From Gemmatimonadota bacterium (lineage in GTDB: Bacteria > 4572-55 > J002), in assembly GCA_003697105.1 (NCBI GenBank), contig RFFQ01000043.1, forward strand, positions 1-8,260: a stretch of 8,260 nucleotides of DNA. The letters run 5' to 3'. The position numbers and the translations under genes were made by a program. Under the pieces are notes generated by a model. The model worked only from the letters and a program-made list of their open reading frames with translations, did no database searches and was not told the DNA's origin. Shown piece by piece: positions 1-5,900 of this stretch; position 1 is the first letter of the stretch, and every line of letters starts with the position of its first letter.

Positions 1-822
1 CGCCGGTGGAACATCCCATGTCTGATCTTCAGTGATGGTGCCGCCATTGATCAAAATCGCGTTATATGCTCCATCTTCACGAGGAGTAAACGTGTTGGTG
101 GTGAACAAATTACCCGCGATCGATGCTGGAACATAGACCGGAAAGTTACCGTTACCAGAGAACGTTGATCCGATAATTGTTGGAATGGCATTCACATCGT
201 TAGATAGAATCCCATACGCCGCATTATTGATAAACTGGCAGTTGGTAACCGTCGCATCCGACCCGCTCACCAGATACAATCCCGACGCCGTTGTCGGATT
301 CCCATTATTCTGGATGATACAATCGGTCAGTTCCGGTGCACTGTTCTGATTAAAATAAAGCCCGTAATAATAGCTGTCCTGAAACGTACAATTCGTAAAG
401 GTTGGGCTGGATTGGTAAGCGTACACATTGCCATAGCCGCTTCGTCCGCCGCGCTCAAACGTGGCATAATCCACTGTTGAAGCGGAAGATTCTGCCCCGT
501 AAAACTGGACATACTGCCAGTAATTAGAGCCATTTCCTGAAAATAACACCGGTTGGTCTTCCGTACCATTGACATCCAGAACACCGCGGATGTCAAGGTA
601 GTAATTCCCGTTGAACAGGATTTCCACTCCCGGATCAACCGTCAGCGTTGCCCCGGATTGTACCTGAATGTTGGTCATCAGGATATACGGACTGCCGGAT
701 AGCGTCCATGTGGTACTTTCGGTGATGTGGCTGTTGATTTGGGTCTGAGCAAAAGTGCCAGATGTACCCCCCAACAGGATCACCAACACCATCCAAAAAC
801 CAATTGAAATTGAGCGTGACAT
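1..822 (-). CDS. Secreted right-handed parallel beta-helix repeat protein (5' part, runs off the window)
   Basis: The frame is open from the ATG at 822 to the first base of the window, giving 274 visible residues and no stop, so the C-terminus is missing. Residues 1-25 form a signal peptide: a basic start, a hydrophobic core WMVLVILLGG, and a TFA|Q cleavage site. Residues 32-72 form a leader module (TW..SGSPY, then GATLTVDPGVEILFNG). Residues 73-250 look like beta-helix rungs of about 20-28 residues, with Asn/Cys turn positions (FTNCTF, LTDCIIQNN, VTNCQFINN, IIGSTFSGN). At residues 262-274 a second module starts (TITEDQTWDVPPA), matching the first (HITESTTWTLSGS), so the whole protein probably has repeated modules. 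Two ATGs are adjacent; AAGGAG lies 6 nt before the one at 822 but only 3 nt before the one at 825, so 822 is preferred. Such proteins are usually exported and often bind or cleave polysaccharide, but no catalytic residues can be assigned. The beta-helix class is confident; the function is unknown. Confidence 0.88.
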   Translation of the reverse strand, partial: MSRSISIGFWMVLVILLGGTSGTFAQTQINSHITESTTWTLSGSPYILMTNIQVQSGATLTVDPGVEILFNGNYYLDIRGVLDVNGTEDQPVLFSGNGSNYWQYVQFYGAESSASTVDYATFERGGRSGYGNVYAYQSSPTFTNCTFQDSYYYGLYFNQNSAPELTDCIIQNNGNPTTASGLYLVSGSDATVTNCQFINNAAYGILSNDVNAIPTIIGSTFSGNGNFPVYVPASIAGNLFTTNTFTPREDGAYNAILINGGTITEDQTWDVPPA

Positions 823-848
823 CATCCACTCCTTAGAAAAGAGGTGAA
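823..848 (-). promoter_or_regulatory. Leader of beta-helix gene: TTCAC, T-rich run, AAGGAG
   Basis: Reading the minus strand, TTTCACC is followed by a T-rich stretch, then AAGGAG 6 nt before the ATG at 822. The same order of elements at a similar distance precedes the two other exported genes in the window. The Shine-Dalgarno is seen directly; any role for the TTCAC part is inference. Confidence 0.5.
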
Positions 849-854
849 AAATAG

Positions 855-872
855 ATTTGATCGCAATTTGAT
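855..872 (-). repeat. Direct repeat ATCAAAT, 11-bp spacing
   Basis: On the minus strand ATCAAAT occurs twice with starts 11 bp apart, about one helical turn, some 33-50 nt before the beta-helix start codon. An inverted third copy sits at 937-943. This could be a binding site for a regulator of the beta-helix gene, or chance in AT-rich DNA. Confidence 0.25.
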
Positions 873-959
873 ACACGTACGCCTGAATATAGCGCTGGAC
901 CCAGGAAGTCTGTACCCGGCGGCATATCCCCACATCATCAAATGGGCGACCTAATGGAG

Positions 960-992
960 AAAAGCCCTAAGGGTTAAGGAACCCTTAGGGCT
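960..992 (-). terminator. Intrinsic terminator after the outer-membrane protein gene
   Basis: A perfect 13-bp inverted repeat (963-975 with 980-992, arm AGCCCTAAGGGTT) encloses a 4-nt loop. On the minus strand it is followed directly by TTTTCTCC. It begins 12 nt past the stop codon at 1005-1007. The plus-strand exit has no T-run, so it serves minus-strand transcription. It separates the barrel gene from the beta-helix gene, which therefore probably has its own promoter in 826-959. Confidence 0.88.
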
Positions 993-1004
993 AATATCTA
1001 CTGT

Positions 1005-1553
1005 TTACATCCCTAAACTAAAACCGTACCCAATATCGACACCTAAGTACGTTACGGCGTCACCATCCGAAGTGATATAGTGATAAAGTGTTTCAATTTT
1101 AATATTGTTACCTCCCATTGGCATTTGGAAACCTGCGCCAATAGCAAATCCGAGATTATTATCTTCCACATCACCCGCACCTAGATAGTAACCAATATTC
1201 CCCACAGCATAGGGTTTCATATCACTTGCACCGAAGGCATACTCTGCACCCACTAACACCGGAATAAAGGCGTATTGAGGACCTTCAACCGTACCGAACC
1301 CACCCAAATCAATATCTTTTGTACCAAAGGTGTGGTACGCAACACTGCCCCGAAGACTGAGCATGGAGTTCATCGATTTGGCGACGGTTACACCTCCACC
1401 AAAACCCATTTCAGCGGCATCAGCCAAATCACCAGTCGGCACCGCGAGCGATCCATTGATCGTCAGTTCTAATCCCTTCTGCGCGGATGCAGAAGCCGGA
1501 TAAATCAGGGTTATAAAACCCAGTGCAACAAGGAGAACGAACATGTGTTTCAT
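1005..1553 (-). CDS. Small outer-membrane beta-barrel protein (OmpX/OmpA-barrel type), 182 aa
   Basis: The protein has a signal peptide (residues 1-24, a hydrophobic core after MKHM, ASA|Q cleavage). The rest breaks into about eight amphipathic strands separated by Gly/Asp/Asn turns, as in 8-stranded barrels of the OMP_b-brl family. Examples are LELTINGSLAV, GGGVTVAK, LSLRGSVAYHTF, IPVLVGAEYAFG, KPYAVGNIGYYLGAG, FAIGAGFQMPM, IKIETLYHYIT and YLGVDIGYGFSLGM. The C-terminus ends Leu-Gly-Met instead of the usual terminal aromatic residue, though Tyr and Phe lie just before it. The ATG at 1553 is chosen because GGAGGG lies 7 nt upstream and the signal peptide begins there; the frame stays open to 1694 but that extension has no ribosome site. 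It lies 175 bp downstream of the lipoprotein gene and ends at a strong terminator. No substrate or partner can be named; a structural or adhesion role, or a partner of the neighbouring lipoprotein, is inference. Confidence 0.87.
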   Translation of the reverse strand: MKHMFVLLVALGFITLIYPASASAQKGLELTINGSLAVPTGDLADAAEMGFGGGVTVAKSMNSMLSLRGSVAYHTFGTKDIDLGGFGTVEGPQYAFIPVLVGAEYAFGASDMKPYAVGNIGYYLGAGDVEDNNLGFAIGAGFQMPMGGNNIKIETLYHYITSDGDAVTYLGVDIGYGFSLGM

Positions 1554-1580
1554 ATAAAAACCCTCCACAAAAAAGTGAAT
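1554..1580 (-). promoter_or_regulatory. Leader of outer-membrane protein gene: TTCAC, T-run, GGAGGG
   Basis: On the minus strand ATTCAC is followed by TTTTTTGTGGAGGG and then 7 nt before the ATG at 1553. It closely resembles the lipoprotein leader at 2515-2544, which suggests shared post-transcriptional behaviour or duplication. The ribosome site settles the start codon. Confidence 0.55.
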
Positions 1581-1600
1581 GAAAAGTAAGGACACTCTCA

Positions 1601-1619
1601 ACAAACCCACATGGTTTGT
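1601..1619 (-). promoter_or_regulatory. Inverted repeat upstream of outer-membrane protein gene (operator-like)
   Basis: Arms ACAAACC (1601-1607) and GGTTTGT (1613-1619) are a perfect 7-bp match around a 5-bp spacer, centred 57 bp before the start codon. No T-run follows on either strand, so a terminator is unlikely. It could be an operator or a 5' UTR hairpin. It does not resemble the dyad at 2740-2760. Confidence 0.35.
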
Positions 1620-1646
1620 CACAAAAACTAAATTCGGAAGAGAGAT

Positions 1647-1684
1647 ACAGACCGCGCTCAACCGAAACGGGAGCGCAGGTCTGT
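1647..1684 (-). repeat. Long imperfect hairpin between lipoprotein and outer-membrane protein genes
   Basis: On the minus strand ACAGACC plus TGCGCTC pairs with GAGCGCG plus GTCTGT, giving about 13 pairs with one bulged C and one G-T pair around an 11-nt loop. It lacks an adjacent T-tract, so it is more likely an RNA-stabilising or attenuating structure than a classical terminator. It directly follows the hairpin at 1690-1711 in transcription order. Confidence 0.5.
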
Positions 1685-1711
1685 AAAACAACAACCTGAG
1701 TAGCGGTTGTT
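1685..1711 (-). terminator. Probable weak terminator after the lipoprotein gene
   Basis: On the minus strand AACAACC (1711-1705) pairs with GGTTGTT (1696-1690) over an 8-nt loop, followed by GTTTTA. It starts 18 nt after the lipoprotein stop codon. The stem is short (7 bp, three G-C pairs), so read-through into the outer-membrane protein gene is plausible. Confidence 0.5.
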
Positions 1712-1728
1712 ATGGGCAATTCAGAATC

Positions 1729-2514
1729 CTATTGAACGGTTACTGTGACACTCGTTACAATTTCAGCGATGATCGGGTAGCTTTTACCCCCTTGATCAAC
1801 GACATTATAGCGATATTTAACCACCTGCAACATCGCTTCGCCGGAAATATCGGACATATCCCCCGCAGAAATCGTATGGCTACCATCATCTGCCAAATTC
1901 ACCGGTGAAAAATATTGGGCGTCACCGTCCATATCCAGCAAGGTGATCATCACGTTATTATCGTTAGATGTATTCGTCCACGCGATTTGCAAACCTGCCG
2001 ATTTATTGACGGTTGCATTTGCTACCGGTTGGGTCACATTAAATGCGGAAGGGCTACTCACCGAACCACTAAATGAGGGTACGCCACTACCGCCGGAAAC
2101 CGTCCAAGAATGGTCTGATCCGTCAAAATTAACCCCAGTTAATTGTTGCAACGGATTCTGTGGATCGGGAATCATGTAATAGGTGTACCCGTCTTGGGTC
2201 ATTTTGCCAAGCATGTTGCTGTTGACCGAAACATCCCCGGCATCCACACCACCATCACCAAACGTGGCATACGCCATCGTCATGGCGACCGGAAAACCAC
2301 CCACATTCATGCTGTAACTGATGGTTGCCATCATGCCACCATAATCCGTAACACCTAAATCCGGTAACGGTTGCCCGGTTTGGTTTGATGGTGTACCGCC
2401 ATTGTTACCACCACCATCGCCGCCGCCATCATCACTATCGCAACCAACCGCAAAGATAGACAAACTGATCGTGAGTAACAGGACCCACAATCCTGAAAAA
2501 TATCGTTGTGTCAT
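1729..2514 (-). CDS. Exported lipoprotein with Gly/Asp-rich linker and beta-rich body, 261 aa
   Basis: The signal is type II: residues 1-24 with a hydrophobic core (LWVLLLTISLSIF) and lipobox AVGC, placing the acylated Cys at residue 25. The mature chain begins Cys-Asp-Ser-Asp-Asp followed by Gly/Asn-rich linker to about residue 42. Two beta-rich parts follow. Residues 50-155 hold a Gly-rich part (YGGMMATISYSMNVGG, TMAYATFGDGG). Residues 158-261 resemble an Ig/FN3-like sandwich (P-x-x-x-A-T-V-N-K, LQIAWTNTS, VMITLLDMDG, then repeated Val/Thr strands to the end). The start at 2514 is chosen because GGAGG lies 6 nt upstream and the lipoprotein signal begins there; the frame extends to 2565 without a ribosome site. 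Asp after the Cys would retain a lipoprotein in the inner membrane under the Escherichia coli rule, but an acidic patch there marks surface export in Bacteroidota. No enzyme motif is seen and the family is unrecognised. It lies directly downstream of the regulator gene and is its best candidate target. Confidence 0.87.
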   Translation of the reverse strand: MTQRYFSGLWVLLLTISLSIFAVGCDSDDGGGDGGGNNGGTPSNQTGQPLPDLGVTDYGGMMATISYSMNVGGFPVAMTMAYATFGDGGVDAGDVSVNSNMLGKMTQDGYTYYMIPDPQNPLQQLTGVNFDGSDHSWTVSGGSGVPSFSGSVSSPSAFNVTQPVANATVNKSAGLQIAWTNTSNDNNVMITLLDMDGDAQYFSPVNLADDGSHTISAGDMSDISGEAMLQVVKYRYNVVDQGGKSYPIIAEIVTSVTVTVQ

Positions 2515-2544
2515 AAAGAACCTCCACACATAAAAAAGGTGAAT
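2515..2544 (-). promoter_or_regulatory. Leader of lipoprotein gene: TTCACC, T-run, GTGGAGG
   Basis: On the minus strand AATTCACC is followed by TTTTTTATGTGTGGAGG and a 6-nt spacer to the ATG at 2514. The order and spacing match the leaders at 1554-1580 and 823-848. Confidence 0.55.
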
Positions 2545-2586
2545 TAAATGTGATGCTTTCCTCACAGAAAGACATCTTGTTGATTT

Positions 2587-2609
2587 TCAAATACGCATTA
2601 AACCTCCTT
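2587..2609 (-). other. Possible leader minigene Met-Arg-Ile-stop
   Basis: Reading the minus strand, AAGGAGG (2609-2603) is followed after 4 nt by ATG CGT ATT TGA (2598-2587). The ribosome site is near-perfect yet opens only three codons. It lies in the predicted 5' UTR of the lipoprotein gene and could modulate its translation, or could be a relic or chance. Confidence 0.25.
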
Positions 2610-2647
2610 CACCCGATGGGAAAAGACGATTATCAATATGGAGTAAA

Positions 2648-2663
2648 CACAAGAATGATGCCA
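2648..2663 (-). promoter_or_regulatory. Sigma-54-like promoter candidate for the lipoprotein gene
   Basis: On the minus strand TGGCAT, five bases, then TTGTG compares with the sigma-54 consensus TGGCAC-N5-TTGCA. The -24 box matches at five of six positions. The -12 box has GT in place of the nearly invariant GC, which is a real weakness. It predicts a start near 2637 and a 5' UTR of about 120 nt. A sigma-54 activator gene lies just upstream, which raises the prior. Confidence 0.35.
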
Positions 2664-2739
2664 GATCACCTTTCCCCGCTATAGTAAGATAACTATTTGA
2701 AAATAAAGAGAATATTAAAATAGCACAGGAGACCCAATC

Positions 2740-2760
2740 GTTGTATGATTTTCATACAAC
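2740..2760. promoter_or_regulatory. Perfect 21-bp dyad, candidate enhancer or operator
   Basis: The 9-bp arm GTTGTATGA (2740-2748) and its exact reverse complement (2752-2760) flank TTT. No T-run follows on either strand, so it is not a terminator. It is centred about 113 bp upstream of the predicted sigma-54 start, the usual range for an activator enhancer, and the Fis-type HTH of the neighbouring regulator would bind a dyad as a dimer. A different dimeric regulator is equally possible. Confidence 0.5.
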
Positions 2761-2954
2761 AGGGGTCACCGGTCAGGCTAAAATGGGGTGAATCATGGAA
2801 AGAAAAGTAAGGTCAGAAGGGTGTGTACTCAGATCATACACTGTACACGAAGCAGTCATGGTTCTTCGCCATGCGGCGGCATTATCCAGACCCAACAGTT
2901 TCCGTTTTTTCTTAGCGGCTTGGAGTTTGGGGGTAAACGTGGATGTGATACAAA

Positions 2955-5900
2955 CTAAGATGGCGCCAAGCCGTACTTTTCAATCAATTTATATACCCGG
3001 TGACGGTACACTCCCAGTGCCGCTGCCGCTTGGGAGATATTCCAGCCAGATTGGTTTAATGCACGTTCCACCAGATACCGTTCCAGTGCATTTTTTTTAT
3101 CATCTAAGGTATCACCATCTAACAAATGAACCACCTGATCCAGCGTGGGAGTATCTGCAACCGGTCGCGTGGCAGGGAGATTTACCGGTTGGTCTGGAAA
3201 GAGGTCGCCCACGGTTAGCAACTGATCCGCTTTTTGCCGGAGGACAGCTTTGGCAATGGTATTTTGCAGTTCCCGTACATTGCCCGTCCATTTTTGACGT
3301 TTCAGCGCTTCCAGCGCCTCTTTGGTAAAGCCGGTGATAGGTTTGTGGCACTCTTGGGCATATTTTTCCAAAAAATGATACGCCAATAAGGGGATGTCCT
3401 CTGGGCGATCGGCCAACGGGGGTACATAGATGCGTAGCACGTTCAACCGGTAGTATAAATCCTGCCGGAACGTCCCTTGCGCAATCTCTTTTTCCAATTG
3501 CCGGTGGGATGCCGCCACGATCCGCACATCCACCGGTAATGGATGCTTCCCCCCAATCCGCCAGACCTGTTTTTCTTCCAAAGCGCGGAGTAACTTCGCC
3601 TGAATTTCTACAGAAAGTTCCGCGATTTCATCTAAAAAGAGCGTACCGCCTTGCGCGAGTTCAAACTTGCCCGGTTTGGCAACGGCACCGGTAAAAGCGC
3701 CCCGTTCCTGCCCGAACAGTTCGCTTTCTGCCAATTCCCGGGGGATCGCCGCACAATTCACCGCAATAAACGGAGCTTGCCGTCGAGAGCTTAACCGGTG
3801 AAGTGCCCGTGCCACCAGTTCTTTACCGGTACCGGTTTCCCCCTGAATCAATACGGTCAGATTCACTTTTGCCGCTTCCTCAATCGCCTGATAAACGGCT
3901 TGCATTCGCTTGCTGTTGCCCACAAAAAATCCCAGGTGTTGGATTTCGGATTGCACCCGTAGGTGTTCTGCTTCTTCCTGTTGCACCAGTACGGGTGTGA
4001 GAATATCCGCTACCTGTTGCACCTGTTGCAATATCGCCGGATCGAATGCCCCCCGCTTCACCTGCCGTCGATCCAGATAAACCGCACCGATCCCATTACC
4101 TTGTATCCGCATTGGCACGGTTAATACGGAGAGAAACGGTTTGCTGATGACACTAGGATTTTCCCGAAATTCGGCCTCATCGGCTGCGTTTGCCACGCAT
4201 AACGGTTGGTTCTGATTGAACGTTTTGAGCAAGATCGACCGGCTAAAATCCACATCGTCGGTATCCATTCCCGAGGAGACGGCGCGGACTTCCAATCGAT
4301 CCGTTTTGGAGTTATGGACAATCACCTGCCCGCAATCCGCTTGACAAAAATCGACCAAAAAGCGCAGCAACTCTGTAAATGCCACTTCTGGATTCATCAA
4401 TTTGACCAACGCCTGAATGAGTGACAGCGTCGATGTTTCGGATGCCATTGTCTGTGAACCCTCCTTAAGAGTTTTTACCCGTTTTTGATAGCTCAACGTA
4501 GGTGTTTGCCGGTAAAGCTGTTCGTATCGCTCAAGTGCTTGTTGCTGGTAGTCCGCTGCCCGTGGATCACCCATTTGGCAACAGACCCACCACTGGGCAT
4601 AGGCTATTTGTGCCTGCTGGTGTAAAGAGTCCGCTATCACGGCTAAATCCTGTAATTGGGTTCGTGCTTCTTCCGGTTTTCCCTGTTTGGCGTCAAGTTC
4701 TGCCCGCAACAACCGGCAACGAAAGTCCGTATCTACTTTTTTGGTCTGCTCTGCCAGATATTGGGCTTCGGTGAGTAACGGTGCTACCGAATCGTATTTC
4801 TGCTGGGCAAACGCCAATCGTGCCGTATCCACCAACACATCCGCTAATTTGTGTTGGATACCCATCTGCCGTGCTAAGGTCAAGGCATGTCGGTAGGCTT
4901 CGTCCGCTTCATGAAAGCGGTTGAGCTCAAAAAAAAGACGTCCCCGGGCATGGTAGGCATTGAGTTGGGCGGATTTATCCCCGATATCGGTTGCCAATCC
5001 TAGTTGTTGATCGAACCAATTAAGCGCCTCTTCAAAATCGCCTTGGGTTTGCAACAGGGTACCGATATTCTCCATGACAACTAGCAGCGCAACTTTATCA
5101 TCCAACTGTTGGCAAAGCGCCAACTGTTTGCGGTAGCATCGCATCGCTCCGGCAAAATCTCCTTGATCATCGTAAACGGTGCCCATATTGCCCCAGGCCC
5201 AAGCAACTTCCCGCTGATTTCCCATCTCTTCTGCGAGCGCCAAATGCTGGAGATAATAGTCCATTGCGGTATCATAATGGTGTTTGTCCGCGTGGATGTT
5301 CCCCAGATTGCAGAGTGCCACCATCATTTTTGTTTTGTCATTTATCCGGCGGGACATCTCTAGCACGGTTTCCAATCTTTGTTGTGCCTTGTCTAATTGT
5401 CCCTGTCGGTAATAAATCAACCCGATGCTACCGAGCGCCGTGGTCACCTGATTTTCATTATTGAGAGACCGCCCAATGCTTAATTCTTGCTCAAAGTAAT
5501 CTAAGGCATCCTCGTAGCGTCCGGTTAAATCTGCTACGCGCCCTAAATGCCCTAACGCTTTACCGATTCGGAAGGTATCATTCATCGTTTGTGCCCGTTG
5601 TAATGCTTTGTGATAAACGGCCTCTGCTTGTTCCCAAGCACCGGTGAGCATCAGAATTTCACCCTTTTTAAATTGATAATCCCAGTAGGTGATCGGGTCT
5701 TCCAGAGTTTTTGCCAGTTCCATCACCCGTTGGTACCACTGCAACGCTTGATCATTTGCATAGCACCGGCGGGCAATATCTACCGCTTGTTTGTAGTAAT
5801 GCAGGGCTTTTTCCGGCAAATTGGCGGCATAAAAATGATGAGCGAGTGCCTCAACCCTCTGCTCCACCGGATCGGCGAGATACTGCTCTTCCAGCATTTC

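Larger units (their letters stand above)
2515..2954. other. Intergenic region between regulator and lipoprotein genes
   Basis: This 440-bp gap has no convincing gene. It is AT-rich in 2566-2760 and holds the dyad, the sigma-54-like element, the possible minigene and the lipoprotein leader. A loose inverted repeat GTGTAC/GTACAC lies at 2823-2848. No clear terminator was found after the regulator stop at 2955-2957, so some read-through into the lipoprotein gene is possible. A minus-strand frame is open from 2979 to a TGA at 2775-2773 without a good start. Confidence 0.6.

Noticed and set aside
327-638. 103-codon minus-strand frame
   Set aside because: Out-of-phase shadow of the beta-helix gene with no ribosome site or domain.
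635-829. GTG-started minus-strand frame of 64 codons
   Set aside because: It is a shadow of the beta-helix gene one base out of phase; its start overlaps the Shine-Dalgarno, while the ATG at 822 opens a signal peptide and a long beta-helix frame.
1554-1694. N-terminal extension of the outer-membrane protein (start at 1694)
   Set aside because: The extension would precede the signal peptide and covers the hairpin region; GGAGGG 7 nt before 1553 fixes the start.
1429-1719. 96-codon minus-strand frame overlapping the outer-membrane protein gene
   Set aside because: It crosses the intergenic hairpins and the real start, has no ribosome site, and ends within the barrel gene.
2515-2565. N-terminal extension of the lipoprotein (start at 2565)
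   Set aside because: No ribosome site there; GGAGG and a clean lipoprotein signal begin at 2514.
2740-2760. Intrinsic terminator of the regulator gene
   Set aside because: The stem is perfect but only three G-C pairs per arm, with no T-run on either strand and about 195 nt past the stop codon; an operator is a better reading.
2823-2848. Hairpin GTGTAC/GTACAC as a terminator
   Set aside because: Six-bp arms with a 14-nt loop and no T-run; too weak to call.
2795-3328. 177-codon plus-strand frame
   Set aside because: More than half lies antisense to the HTH and sigma-54 part of the regulator; no ribosome site, domain or signal was recognised. Its intergenic part is noted under the region feature.
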